DNA of 44,505 nucleotides from Syntrophobacteraceae bacterium. Lineage in GTDB: Bacteria > Desulfobacterota > Syntrophobacteria > Syntrophobacterales > Syntrophobacteraceae. The number at the start of each line of letters is the position of its first letter. The first letter of the stretch is position 1. A model generated the notes under the pieces. It did no database searches. It was not told where the DNA came from and worked only from the letters and a program-made list of their open reading frames with translations. Of this stretch, positions 24,769-33,430 are shown piece by piece. The stretch lies in contig JAGPLX010000020.1 of assembly GCA_018053185.1 (NCBI GenBank), positions 1 through 44,505 on the forward strand, read 5' to 3'. A program made the position numbers and the translations under genes.

Positions 24769-25707
24769 ATGCAAAGCAGGCTTGTGATTCTCTGTGGAAA
24801 TTCCAATCTGCCCCTTGCTCACAAGGTGTGTGCCCATCTGGGTATTTCTCCCTGCCCGGCCCTGGTGGGACGTTTCAGTGATGGGGAAGTGAGGGTGGAC
24901 ATCCCGGAGAATGTGCGGGGGAGGGATGTATTCATCCTCCAGTCCACCTGTCCGCCGGTGAACGAAAACCTGGTGGAACTGCTGGTGATGATGGATGCCC
25001 TGAGGAGGGCTTCCGCCGCCAGGATCAACGCCGTGATTCCCTACTACGGGTACGGCCGACAGGATGAAAAGGATAAACCCCGCGTTTCCATCGCCGCCAA
25101 ATTGATTGCAAACCTTCTCTCGGCAGCCGGGGCGGATCGGCTCATAAGTGTTGATTTGCATTCGGAGCAGATTGAAGGGTTCTTTGGTATCCCGGTGGAT
25201 CATGTACAGGGGGTGCAGGTATTGGCGGAAGATTTGAGAGGCAGGCTCAGGGGAGATGAAATCGTGCTGGCGCCTGATGCCGGGGGGGTTCAGAGAGCCA
25301 GGAGATTCGCAAAACTGTTGACCGCCAACCTTGCCATTGTGGATCAGAGGACCGAGGAAAAAGAACCTTTTGCTCGCATTGTCGGTCAGGTTCGAGGCAA
25401 GAGGGTGATCATCGTGGATGATATGGTGGACACAGGCAGGGTACTCTTGAGAGCAGTCCACGGCGCCATGGCGGCAGGGGCTGCTTCAGTGGAGGCCTGT
25501 TGCGTTCACGCCCTGCTGTCGGGAAATGCCATGGAGAAGATCGAATCATCCCCCCTCGATTTGCTCACGGTCACGGATACCATTCCGCCGGCCGCGTGGT
25601 CCACCCGGTCTTCGAAGTTCAGAACGGTGAGCATGGCCCCGGTGTTGGCGGAGATCATTCGTCGCGTCCATGAAGGGCTTTCCGTGAGCGTGATGTTTCC
25701 TGGATGA
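24769..25707 (+). CDS. prs: Ribose-phosphate pyrophosphokinase-like protein (divergent catalytic loops)
   Basis: A 312-residue protein with the PRPP synthetase framework: GRFSDGEVRVDIPENVRGRDVF, ILQSTCPPVNENL, PYYGYGRQDEKDKPR, DLHSEQIEGFFGIPVDH at 129-145, the HALLSGNAMEKIESSPL block and a C-terminal IRRVHEGLSVS. Functional enzymes make PRPP from ribose-5-phosphate and ATP. Oddly, the catalytic flexible loop that normally reads DKRR is VDQRTEE at 191-197, and the PRPP loop, normally VDDMxDTAGT, reads VDDMVDTGRV at 216-225. The Lys/Arg of the flexible loop needed by known class I enzymes are absent. It occupies the usual prs position (between tRNA-Gln and rplY). So it is either a diverged paralogue or an enzyme with altered mechanism. 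ATG 24769 is preferred; a GTG at 24751 is alternative. Confidence 0.75.
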   Translation: MQSRLVILCGNSNLPLAHKVCAHLGISPCPALVGRFSDGEVRVDIPENVRGRDVFILQSTCPPVNENLVELLVMMDALRRASAARINAVIPYYGYGRQDEKDKPRVSIAAKLIANLLSAAGADRLISVDLHSEQIEGFFGIPVDHVQGVQVLAEDLRGRLRGDEIVLAPDAGGVQRARRFAKLLTANLAIVDQRTEEKEPFARIVGQVRGKRVIIVDDMVDTGRVLLRAVHGAMAAGAASVEACCVHALLSGNAMEKIESSPLDLLTVTDTIPPAAWSTRSSKFRTVSMAPVLAEIIRRVHEGLSVSVMFPG

Positions 25708-25779
25708 GACCACGACCCCAATCTTGGGCATGTCCCCTCTGGGGATATGCTTCTTCTTGTAGGAGGCAGACGAGGACAA

Positions 25780-26385
25780 ATGGATATTCAACTCAATGCT
25801 CGAATCAGAAAAGCCGGCGGCAAGGGAGCTGCCAGGAGTTGCCGCAGGGAGGGCAGGGTCCCCGCCGTGCTGTACGGTCCCAAGACTCCTTCGCAGTTAC
25901 TTTCGGTTTCGGCCAAGAGCCTGGAAAAGCTCCTCGCGAGCATGGGCGAGGAAAGCCGTCTCCTGCAGCTGGAAATCGAAGGCGGAACCGACTCCCAGGC
26001 CCGGCAGGTGCTCATTCGGGAGGTCCAGGTCCATCCGGTACGGCGCCGATTCCTCCACGTGGACCTCTACGAGGTACCCCTGGATCAGCTCATTGTCGTG
26101 GAAGTGCACGTAGAGTTGGTGGGAGAGTCTGTGGGCGTGAAGAAGGGTGGAACGTTGGATCTTATCCGGAGGACCTTGGCCGTGCGATGCCTGCCGGGAG
26201 AAATCCCGGAAAAGATAGAATTGGATATTACGGATCTGGATTTGGGTTCTTCCATCCACGTGGCAGACCTGGTCGACCGGATTCCTTATGAATTGGCGGA
26301 TGACCCGAGTTTTGCCGTGGTGACCGTAGCTGCTCCGGAAGGGGCAGGGAAGGAATCCGAGGAGACGGAGGACAAGCAGACCTAG
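25780..26385 (+). CDS. rplY: 50S ribosomal protein L25/general stress protein Ctc
   Basis: A 201-residue Ctc-type L25, which binds 5S rRNA. The N-terminal L25 fold starts MDIQLNARIRKAGGKGAAR and includes GRVPAVLYGPKTPSQLL; the C-terminal TL5/Ctc domain contains VHVELVGESVGVKKGGTLD and DLGSSIHVADL, ending in an acidic tail (ESEETEDKQT). ATG 25780 has GAGGA just upstream. The order prs-rplY-pth is usual in bacteria. The gene is long form, as in Thermus and Bacillus Ctc, not the short E. coli form. Confidence 0.95.
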   Translation: MDIQLNARIRKAGGKGAARSCRREGRVPAVLYGPKTPSQLLSVSAKSLEKLLASMGEESRLLQLEIEGGTDSQARQVLIREVQVHPVRRRFLHVDLYEVPLDQLIVVEVHVELVGESVGVKKGGTLDLIRRTLAVRCLPGEIPEKIELDITDLDLGSSIHVADLVDRIPYELADDPSFAVVTVAAPEGAGKESEETEDKQT

Positions 26386-26518
26386 TACGGCACGGCAAAT
26401 TCAGCATTCGCTATTCGTGGGTACAACTCTTTATGCCGCTTGCAGAGAGAGGATGGGCGGTACTGCCGGGCTGTACCGGCCTGTCGCAGGAGATTGGTTC
26501 CACCTTCCCGACCTCAAG

Positions 26519-27139
26519 ATGATCGAAAACGGTGTCACGTTGTCCGAAGAGAAAGTTCTGGCCCTCGTGGGGCTGGGGAATCCTGGGGATCAATATCATT
26601 CGACACGCCACAATATCGGTTTCCGTGTGGTGGATGTCCTGGCCCGGCGACTGGGGCTCACCTTTCAGGAGAGGAAGTTTCAGGGCCATTGGGCTTCTGG
26701 GTCCAGGGAGGGGGAGAAGATCCTGTTGTTCAAGCCCCTCACCTTCATGAACCGCAGCGGGGAAGCCCTCGTTCCCTTTCTTCGATACTTCGGGATAGCT
26801 CCGTCCCGGATGCTGGTGATCCATGACGACCTGGATCTGTCCCCGGGGCACCTGAAGCTGGTGAGGGGAGGGGGGGCCGGAGGGCACAGGGGCGTGGCGT
26901 CGATCATTCAGAGTGTTGGGCAGTCGCGGTTTCCCCGCTTGAAACTGGGGATCGGGAGGCCGGCCCACGGGGAAGCCGTGGAAACCTATGTCTTGGAACC
27001 TCCTTATGCGGAGCAGCGCCAAGCATTCTGCGAATTGATTCTGCACGGAGCCGAGGCTGCGGAGGCGGTCATTTCATTGGGCCTGGAGGAGGCCATGAAC
27101 CAGTTTAACCGGCGCGGAGCACAGGTGATCCCGACCTGA
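26519..27139 (+). CDS. pth: Peptidyl-tRNA hydrolase
   Basis: A ~206-residue enzyme that releases peptides from stalled peptidyl-tRNA. The family signatures are all there: LVGLGNPGDQYHSTRHNIGF near 16-35 with the catalytic His31, FKPLTFMNRSGEA, and VIHDDLDLSPGHLKLVRGGGAGGHRG, the second signature. Length matches other Pth proteins. The start is uncertain: ATG 26519 is closest to homology but has no clear ribosome-binding site; the frame is open to 26417, and TTG 26540 is possible. It follows rplY by ~130 bases and is followed by a hairpin terminator at 27161. Confidence 0.93.
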   Translation: MIENGVTLSEEKVLALVGLGNPGDQYHSTRHNIGFRVVDVLARRLGLTFQERKFQGHWASGSREGEKILLFKPLTFMNRSGEALVPFLRYFGIAPSRMLVIHDDLDLSPGHLKLVRGGGAGGHRGVASIIQSVGQSRFPRLKLGIGRPAHGEAVETYVLEPPYAEQRQAFCELILHGAEAAEAVISLGLEEAMNQFNRRGAQVIPT

Positions 27140-27160
27140 GGCAATTTCCCATCTCCCACC

Positions 27161-27197
27161 CCTTCCGCCCGGTTTCCCAACCCGGAAGGCCTATTTC
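27161..27197 (+). terminator. Hairpin terminator after pth
   Basis: CCTTCCG at 27161-27167 pairs with CGGAAGG at 27183-27189, with an inner GGTT/AACC helix at 27171-27174 / 27179-27182. The tail CTATTTCTCC is only partly T-rich. It separates pth from carD, which has its own promoter region ~70 bases later. Confidence 0.55.
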
Positions 27198-27260
27198 TCC
27201 CATCGATACACATACCATGCCAGGTAAATCCTTCCCGGGATTGTGATCTGTGATTAAACT

Positions 27261-27288
27261 TTGCACTCCCCGAAACAAGTGGTAAAAT
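27261..27288 (+). promoter_or_regulatory. Probable promoter of carD
   Basis: TTGCAC at 27261-27266 and TAAAAT at 27283-27288 (five of six to the -10 consensus), spacing 16 bases, in an AT-rich segment. It lies ~65 bases before the carD ATG and after the pth terminator. The -35 matches only half the consensus. Confidence 0.45.
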
Positions 27289-27353
27289 TATATTGATTTT
27301 GCCTCAAATACTGCGAAATCCGCTGGATGGCTAGGAACTCTCTGGAGGAAATA

Positions 27354-27833
27354 ATGTTTAGAATAGGAGATCTAGCTGTATATCCCGCTCACGGTGTCGG
27401 GAGAATCGAATCCATCGAGACAAAAAGCATCGCGGGGAAAAAGCAGGATTTTTACATCATGCGAATCCTGGAAAACGACATGAAGATCATGATCCCCATT
27501 CGCAATGCAGAAGCGGTGGGTCTGAGACAGCTGATCGATACCAGTGAAATTCCCAGAGTGTACGGAATCCTGAGAAGCAAAGATGTCTCGGTGAACGGCG
27601 GGACATGGAACCGTCGATATCGCGAGTACATGGAAAAGATCAAGACCGGCTCCATTTACGAGCTGGCAGAAGTGCTGCGAGACCTCACGGTACTCAAAAA
27701 CGACAAGGAACTTTCCTTCGGTGAAAGGAAGATGTTGGAAACGTCCAGAACTCTTCTGCTGAAGGAACTCTCCATTGTGCGGGAGGTCAGCGAGGAGATT
27801 GTGGATCAGGAGATTCGGGAGATCCTCGAGTAG
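27354..27833 (+). CDS. CarD-family transcription regulator
   Basis: A 159-residue CarD/CdnL protein that binds RNA polymerase beta and stabilises open promoter complexes. The RNAP-interaction domain opens MFRIGDLAVYPAHGVGRIESIE and continues IAGKKQDFYIMRILENDMKIMIP; the C-terminal half is the basic helical DNA-contacting domain (WNRRYREYMEKIKTGSIYELAEVLRDL). Normal family length. TGGAGGAA lies a few bases upstream of ATG 27354; a shorter upstream extension (27327) is unlikely. In many deltaproteobacteria carD is followed by this PIN-TRAM gene and then ispD; ispD is missing here. Confidence 0.92.
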   Translation: MFRIGDLAVYPAHGVGRIESIETKSIAGKKQDFYIMRILENDMKIMIPIRNAEAVGLRQLIDTSEIPRVYGILRSKDVSVNGGTWNRRYREYMEKIKTGSIYELAEVLRDLTVLKNDKELSFGERKMLETSRTLLLKELSIVREVSEEIVDQEIREILE

Positions 27834-27949
27834 CTTTCCGGCATTTCTCGTTTTCTTACCATGACCGTGGTCCGGGGCTTTTTGCCGCACTCGATCGCCA
27901 CCCTGTTTCCATCGGCGAGCCATTCCACACAGAGAGGAGGTGAAAGGGA

Positions 27950-28981
27950 TTGAAATGGGCTTGGTTGATGCTCAAGGTCCTGTTATTTGCCGTATGCGGG
28001 TTCGGAGGGTACCTGATCGCCCATGATATGGAGAGCCTTTCCCAATTCAGATGGGCATCGTGGGCCGGCATGTTTGCAGGCATGCTTTTCGCCACCATGG
28101 CCCTGTCCATGGAAAGGCTTTTCAAGCTCATGCCGCTCAAGGTCATCATCGGGGGCACATTAGGCCTTTTGCTGGGGCTCTCCGTCGCCAAACTCGTCGG
28201 CGACGCCTTCACGGGCCTGGAGAACAGCACCGTCCGAATCGCCATTTACATCGTTCTGTCCTGCCTTTTTGGATACATGGGTGTTGTTTTGGGAACTATT
28301 AAAGTGGACGAGATGCGACTGCCCAACTGGTCCTGGATCACGCGCGGGGGCCAGAAAGGAAGCCAGGCCAACGAGATTCTGGATACCAGCGTGATCATTG
28401 ATGGGCGCATTGCGGATATTGTGGAAACAGGGTTTCTGAGCGGGGTCCTCATCATTCCTGAATTTGTCCTGCAGGAACTGCAGCACATCGCCGATAGCCC
28501 CGATCCCATTCGGCGGGTGCGTGGGCGCCGGGGGCTCGATATCATCAAGCGGCTTCAGCAGGAAAAGACTGTGGAGGTTCGCATCGATCGACAGGATTTC
28601 GGCAACTTGAGCGATGTGGATGCCAAGTTGGTGGCCCTTGCCTTGCGTCTCAACGCAAAAATCGTGACCAATGACTATAACCTGTCTAAGGTGGCGGAGG
28701 TCCAGGGCATTCGTGTTCTAAACATTAACCAGCTGGCCAACGCTCTCAAGCCGGTGGTTCTGCCCGGCGAGGTCCTTCGATTACAGATCCTCAAAGAGGG
28801 AAAGGAGCAGGGGCAGGGAATCGCCTATCTGGAAGACGGCACCATGGTGGTGGTCGAGAATGGCAGCCGACATTTGGGGAGGGAAGTGGAAGTTTCGGTC
28901 ACGAGCATTCTTCAGACCACTGCGGGTCGCTTGATTTTCACCACTCTGAAAGAGAGTGAACACGCAAGGCATCAGCACTGA
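27950..28981 (+). CDS. PIN/TRAM domain membrane protein (YacL-like)
   Basis: A 343-residue protein. Four membrane segments (about 7-24, 38-52, 65-82 and 97-117) anchor it. A PIN nuclease domain follows at ~142-265 with the acidic metal-binding residues LDTSVIIDGRIAD (D145, D151), QEL (E176), SDVDAKL (D222/D224) and NDYN (D242). A TRAM RNA-binding domain closes the protein (~271-335, QGIAYLEDGTMVVVENG). It resembles Bacillus YacL, thought to be an RNA nuclease, but its target is unknown. The start is a TTG at 27950 preceded by a strong AGAGAGGAGGTGA site. It follows carD by 116 bases. Confidence 0.9.
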   Translation: MKWAWLMLKVLLFAVCGFGGYLIAHDMESLSQFRWASWAGMFAGMLFATMALSMERLFKLMPLKVIIGGTLGLLLGLSVAKLVGDAFTGLENSTVRIAIYIVLSCLFGYMGVVLGTIKVDEMRLPNWSWITRGGQKGSQANEILDTSVIIDGRIADIVETGFLSGVLIIPEFVLQELQHIADSPDPIRRVRGRRGLDIIKRLQQEKTVEVRIDRQDFGNLSDVDAKLVALALRLNAKIVTNDYNLSKVAEVQGIRVLNINQLANALKPVVLPGEVLRLQILKEGKEQGQGIAYLEDGTMVVVENGSRHLGREVEVSVTSILQTTAGRLIFTTLKESEHARHQH

Positions 28982-29178
28982 CACCGGTTTTTCGGAATCC
29001 GTCCATGTTCACGGGAATTCGTGGAAAATCCCGATTCCTTTCGTGGTGGAGTCGTTGGAGAAAGGGAAGTACGTCCTCGGTTTGAGTCCATCTCGTATGC
29101 GTGAGGAAACCGGGGAGTGTTTGAAACGAATCTCGATCCTGGGTGGATGTGGCAGATACATGAGCAGGGAAGGAAGGT

Positions 29179-29205
29179 GGGCGGGTTTTCCCGCCCGTCT
29201 TTATT
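29179..29205 (+). terminator. Rho-independent terminator between the PIN-TRAM gene and rluD
   Basis: GGGCGGG at 29179-29185, loop TTTT, and CCCGCCC at 29190-29196 form a perfect seven-base GC stem, followed by GTCTTTATT. It lies in the 274-base spacer after the PIN-TRAM gene and shortly before the rluD start. The T-run is interrupted but acceptable. Confidence 0.65.
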
Positions 29206-29255
29206 CCAGGCGCGGATTTCCGGCGGCCGTGGTTTTCGCGGATTGAGGAGGGTTT

Positions 29256-30326
29256 GTGGACCTGGGAGGACCACCGCAAGGGTCTGCCGATCTCATACGA
29301 GTGGTTTCCCGCACGGAAGAGCTCCAGAGGCTCGACTTGTTCCTGGCTCGCTGTCATCCGGACCTTTCCCGGAACCAGTTCCGAAAGCTCATTCTTGGTG
29401 GCCGGGTTTTGGTCCAGGGACGGCGCGTAAAGCCCAGCTATGAACTTCGTGCGGGGGAAGAAGTCTCTGCCTGGTTTTCCGCCCATGAGCCCCAGGACCA
29501 ATTGGTGCCTGAATGCCTGGCCCTGGACATTCTTTACGAGGACGAGGATTTGCTGGTGTTGAACAAGGCACCCGGCATGGTGGTTCATCCCGGCGCCGGT
29601 CATACCGAGGGTACCCTGGTTCACGGGCTTCTCGCTCATTGTCCCAGGCTGGCCATGCATGGGGCTCCGAAACGCCCTGGCATCGTCCACCGCCTGGATC
29701 GGAACACCTCGGGAGCCATGGTGGTTGCCAAGTCAGAACGGGCCTACCTGGGTCTCATCGGCCAGTTCAAAGAACATGCGGTCCGAAAGGAGTATCAGGC
29801 TTTCGTCTTGGGGAAGTTGCCCGAGGTCTCCGGATGCACCCGGACCTTCCTGGGTCGACATCCGGTGGAACGCAAGAAAATGGCGGTCCTGTCCAAAGGA
29901 GGAAAAGAGGCGATCACGGAATGGCACGTCCTGGCTCAATGGGAAGAAATCGCCTTGGTGAATGTCCTCATTCGAACCGGGCGCACCCATCAGATACGGG
30001 TGCATTTCAGCCACATGCGGCATCCTGTTGTGGGGGACTCAACCTATGGCGGCGGAAAGCACGGGATTCGTCGTATCAAAGATGAAAATCTGAGGCATCT
30101 GTTGGAACAGGTGGATCGGCAGATGCTCCACGCACTGCGTCTTCAATTCCGTCACCCCCGGACAAACGCTCCCTTGGATTTCACGGCGCCGTTGGCCCGG
30201 GACTTCTCGGAGCTCCTGCGTTCCCTGCCGCCGGCTAGTTTTCGATGCGCCTCTTCAGCTGCTTCAGTTTGCTCAGGAATTCCCGCGTCACATCACTTTC
30301 TCGATGATCCACCACGTGGGGGGTGA
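29256..30326 (+). CDS. rluD: RluD-family 23S rRNA pseudouridine synthase
   Basis: A 356-residue RluA/RluD-type enzyme that turns specific uridines in 23S rRNA into pseudouridine. An N-terminal S4-like RNA-binding segment (LDLFLARCHPDLSRNQFRKLI) is followed by the catalytic domain with LNKAPGMVVHPGAGH, the signature HRLDRNTSGAMVVAK (catalytic Asp), and the GRTHQIRVHFSHMRHPVVGD block. GTG 29256 has GAGGAGGG five bases upstream. The protein proper ends near SELLRSLPPA; the last ~30 residues (about 30237-30326) are a low-complexity tail that runs antisense into gspD, a 92-base convergent overlap. Which of RluD/RluA-like subfamilies is uncertain. Confidence 0.88.
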   Translation: MDLGGPPQGSADLIRVVSRTEELQRLDLFLARCHPDLSRNQFRKLILGGRVLVQGRRVKPSYELRAGEEVSAWFSAHEPQDQLVPECLALDILYEDEDLLVLNKAPGMVVHPGAGHTEGTLVHGLLAHCPRLAMHGAPKRPGIVHRLDRNTSGAMVVAKSERAYLGLIGQFKEHAVRKEYQAFVLGKLPEVSGCTRTFLGRHPVERKKMAVLSKGGKEAITEWHVLAQWEEIALVNVLIRTGRTHQIRVHFSHMRHPVVGDSTYGGGKHGIRRIKDENLRHLLEQVDRQMLHALRLQFRHPRTNAPLDFTAPLARDFSELLRSLPPASFRCASSAASVCSGIPASHHFLDDPPRGG

Positions 30327-32673
30327 TGGCGATGATCAGTTCGGTTCGGTTCAATTTTTTCTCCAGGGTCGAAAAGAGCGGCCAGATGATGGGGATGTCC
30401 TGGAGCACCGGGATGCCTGTTTTTCCGTTGGAGTGGCGATCTTCGATGATTCCCCCGATGACTACCGTCGAGCCGTCCTGGGCAAGAAGGGTTGTCCTCA
30501 CGTTTCGTTCTGTGAAACGTGGAGAATTGATGCCCTGGGTCGTCTGATCGGCAACATTTCGAATGATCTGTTCTACCTCGAGGCGCACGAGTCCCCCGGC
30601 ATTGATGTGTGGAATCACGTTCAGGATAATGCCCGTCTCTTCATACTGAACGGTGGTGAAGATGTTGTTGGCGGTTGTCCCGCCCTCGAGCAGGGTCTGA
30701 CCGGTCTGAATCGGTTCCCGCCCACCGACGGTGATGGATGCCTGTTGATTGTCCGTCGCCAGCAGAGTCGGAGTGGACAGCACGTTAACCGTGGTTTTGG
30801 CCGCCAGGAGGTCGAGGAGGACGGCTATCTCGCGCACCCCCTTGTGAGGCAGGGTTCCCCAGAAGGTCGAAAGGCCTCCCGTGGCTGAGGGAGTCAGGTT
30901 CAGATAGTTTCTTTTTTGCGTCGTGCCGGTACCGTCATTCAGGCTGCCGTTTCCTGTCGAGGTGCCGGAGCCGGGGTTCACCTTGCCAATGGTGAATTTG
31001 CCCTCCCGTCCCCCAATATCGATGCCGATGTCCTGGAAGAACCACTGAAGCCCGTACTGCAGTTCCTTGTTGAGGGTCACCTCGGCGATCATCACCTCAA
31101 TGAGAACGGCCCTTGGCAGGATGTCCAGGGATTCGATAGTCTTCCTGATCTTGGCATAGTCGTTGGCGTTGGCTCGAATGACGATGGCGTTGTTGACCTC
31201 GTCCGGGATGATGACGACTTCGCCGCTCAAAATATTGGGCTGACCCGGACCGGCTCCGCCAGCCCCGGGGATTCTGGCTCGCCTCGCGCCGCCCCCGAAA
31301 GAGGAGGTGCCGCCGGTTCCCGTCGCAGCTCCCGACAAGTCTCCGGACTGGGTCGTGGAAGAGGACCCGAACGCCCGACTCGTCGAAGAAAAACCTCCCG
31401 TGGAGCCAAAGGTCCCCGTTCCGCTCGATGTCCCGAAGCTACTCCCCGAAATTCCTCCCGTGCTCCCAAAGCTTTGTCCCGTACCGCCGAATTGGCGGGA
31501 AGACCGGACTACCTGCTGCTGCAGCCTGCGGCCCGAGATTCCTCCCCCCAGTCCGAACACCTGGTTCAGAATATCTGCAATATCCCCGGCAAGTCCGTTT
31601 TGCACGAAATAGACATGAACCTGTTCGCCGGTCTCCTTTCCCTGCAGGTCCAAGGCGGTGAGCCAGGATTTGGCAATTCGCAGGACCTCAGGATTTTGAG
31701 CCAGCACCAGCACTCCTCCGAAATTGGGCAGGGGGATGAAGGCAACGTTGGTCTTTACCGTGCTCTCCTTGAAGAGGTTCATCTTGCCGATGAGGGCCTC
31801 CATCCCCTGGGCGGCATCGACAGGGGACATGCCCTGGACGGGAACGATTTCCATGCTGACCTCTCGGAGAATGTTGATGTCCATGGCCTTGAGCACCTCG
31901 AGGATGCTCCGGGCGTTTTCCATATCCTCCACGAAAACAAGAGTGTTGGTCAGGCTGTCGGAGGTCGCGGGCCTTCCGGGGGTGAGGAAGGTCTTGATGA
32001 TATTGAGCGCCTGCTTGGCTTCCATGAACTGCAGGCGATAAATCACGATGACCGGTCTTGCCCCTGCCTTTTCGTCCTGGAGCAACACCTTGGTGGCCAG
32101 AGGCAGGCTGCTGCTGGATCCCTTTTGCAGGGGCTGGATATAGTAGATGCCCTTCCGGTTGGTGATGGAGATGCCGTTGGCTTCATAGGCCTTCAAAACC
32201 ATCTGGTAGAGTTCTTCCCTGCTGAATTCCCCTTCCAGGTAGAAGCTCAGGCGTCCCTGCAGCCCCGGATCCAGGACGTAGTTGAGTTTGAGATAATCGC
32301 CGAAGATCTGGTTGGTCACCTCCGCCACATCGGCTTTCTCGAAATTCAAGATCACCTTCTGTTTGTCCGTGCCGGGCAGAAGATCGGGTTCGGGTTTTTG
32401 TGCCGCCGGAGGGGTCATGAGACCGTAGGAGGGTTTGGCGCTGATCGTGGGAAGAGAGGGTTTCTTGACATCCTCGGACACTTTCTTGTCGGCGGATGTT
32501 GCTCCCGAAGACAGGTCGGTGGAAATCTCCCTGGGCGCTTTCTCGGCTGAGACGGGCGGTCGGGGTGCCTGAAATCCGGTGTCTCGCTGCCCGCTCCTGG
32601 AAAAGGAAGAGTTTGCACAGGCGGACAGCATGCCGGCAAGCAGGAGCAGGTAGAAGGCCCTGTACCTTTTCAT
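30235..32673 (-). CDS. gspD: Type II secretion secretin GspD (lipoprotein)
   Basis: An 812-residue outer-membrane secretin, the channel through which folded proteins leave the periplasm. The start is a lipoprotein signal with lipobox LSAC (Cys19), unusual among GspD proteins but usual for PilQ-like or pilotin-independent secretins. Ahead of the N0 domain lies a Pro/Ser/Lys-rich linker. N0-N3 domains are recognisable (KVILNFEKADVAEV; NYVLDPGLQGRLS; TNTLVFVEDMENARSILEVL), with a very Gly/Ser/Thr-rich insert at ~385-475 in N3. The secretin domain spans ~500-780 with VNVLSTPTLLATDNQ and VGGREPIQTGQT. It ends with VVDH…FLSKLKQLKRRIEN. It is last in the gsp operon, 152 bases after gspM. It overlaps rluD's 3' end. 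Confidence 0.93.
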   Translation of the reverse strand: MKRYRAFYLLLLAGMLSACANSSFSRSGQRDTGFQAPRPPVSAEKAPREISTDLSSGATSADKKVSEDVKKPSLPTISAKPSYGLMTPPAAQKPEPDLLPGTDKQKVILNFEKADVAEVTNQIFGDYLKLNYVLDPGLQGRLSFYLEGEFSREELYQMVLKAYEANGISITNRKGIYYIQPLQKGSSSSLPLATKVLLQDEKAGARPVIVIYRLQFMEAKQALNIIKTFLTPGRPATSDSLTNTLVFVEDMENARSILEVLKAMDINILREVSMEIVPVQGMSPVDAAQGMEALIGKMNLFKESTVKTNVAFIPLPNFGGVLVLAQNPEVLRIAKSWLTALDLQGKETGEQVHVYFVQNGLAGDIADILNQVFGLGGGISGRRLQQQVVRSSRQFGGTGQSFGSTGGISGSSFGTSSGTGTFGSTGGFSSTSRAFGSSSTTQSGDLSGAATGTGGTSSFGGGARRARIPGAGGAGPGQPNILSGEVVIIPDEVNNAIVIRANANDYAKIRKTIESLDILPRAVLIEVMIAEVTLNKELQYGLQWFFQDIGIDIGGREGKFTIGKVNPGSGTSTGNGSLNDGTGTTQKRNYLNLTPSATGGLSTFWGTLPHKGVREIAVLLDLLAAKTTVNVLSTPTLLATDNQQASITVGGREPIQTGQTLLEGGTTANNIFTTVQYEETGIILNVIPHINAGGLVRLEVEQIIRNVADQTTQGINSPRFTERNVRTTLLAQDGSTVVIGGIIEDRHSNGKTGIPVLQDIPIIWPLFSTLEKKLNRTELIIAITPHVVDHRESDVTREFLSKLKQLKRRIEN

Positions 32674-32825
32674 GGTTGATCAGCCTCATTATGGCGCCCC
32701 GGTTGCCGGGTCGCTTCAAGCCCCTGAAAGGAATCCATTCGAGATCCGAAGGAAAGATTCCGATAAGGACAAAGCAAACCGACATCTTCACGGGGACGAA
32801 AGTATAGACCAAGTGACGGGGGATT

Positions 32826-33413
32826 TTAAGACTTTTCTCCCTTCTCCATCAGGGCCGCGAGAATCACGTTCACCACCAGATCGGGGCCGGATTTTTTCTG
32901 GATCTTCTGAATATTGATTTCCTTGACAAGAATCGCCGTCTGGAACTTGTTCACGCGATCCAGGAAAAAATGGAGGCCCTCCACGCCGGTCATCAGGTTG
33001 AACCTCAGGTGCACCTCCTGATACAGTCCGTATTCCTTGCTGGCGATGACCTGATAGGTCTTGATCTCGAGTTTTGTCTTGCCCTCTCCCTTGGAAGAGA
33101 AAGCCTCCCCCAGGGCCGCCGCCAGTTGGTAGGGATCGTTTCCTCGGAAAAGCCGCTTCTGCATTTCTCTCAGTTCGGCTTCCTTCTTGACCAGGTTCTC
33201 CCGGATGGATTGAGCCTGCTTCAGTTTCTCCTCGTATTTCCGCACCAGTTCCTGTTGCTGCTTCAGCCGGTTCTCGAGGTTTTCCCTTTCGGACAAAATG
33301 GGGTCCAACCATAAAAAGTGGACGACCAGCATGACAAGGAGCATGGAGCAACCCGCCAAGGTTGTCAGGCGGTGCTTTTTTATCTCGTTCCAGGAAATCC
33401 GTGGATATTTCAT
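32826..33413 (-). CDS. gspM: Type II secretion protein M / PilO-like (GspM)
   Basis: A 195-residue bitopic inner-membrane protein. One membrane helix lies at ~17-36 (TTLAGCSMLLVMLVVHFLWLDP); then a coiled coil (~40-95, full of Lys/Glu/Gln, e.g. QQQELVRKYEEKLKQAQSI) and a small periplasmic ferredoxin-like domain (~100-190) typical of GspM/PilO. It pairs with GspL to form the inner-membrane platform. I prefer ATG 33413, with AAGG upstream; a GTG at 33422 is an alternative that adds three residues. It begins 17 bases after gspL ends. Identity depends partly on position, since GspM sequences are poorly conserved. Confidence 0.75.
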   Translation of the reverse strand: MKYPRISWNEIKKHRLTTLAGCSMLLVMLVVHFLWLDPILSERENLENRLKQQQELVRKYEEKLKQAQSIRENLVKKEAELREMQKRLFRGNDPYQLAAALGEAFSSKGEGKTKLEIKTYQVIASKEYGLYQEVHLRFNLMTGVEGLHFFLDRVNKFQTAILVKEINIQKIQKKSGPDLVVNVILAALMEKGEKS

Positions 33414-33430
33414 GGGATACACCCTTCGGG

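Noticed and set aside
30916-32550. A 544-codon open frame on the plus strand opposite gspD
   Set aside because: Antisense to a clear secretin gene; composition and lack of motifs fit a shadow frame.
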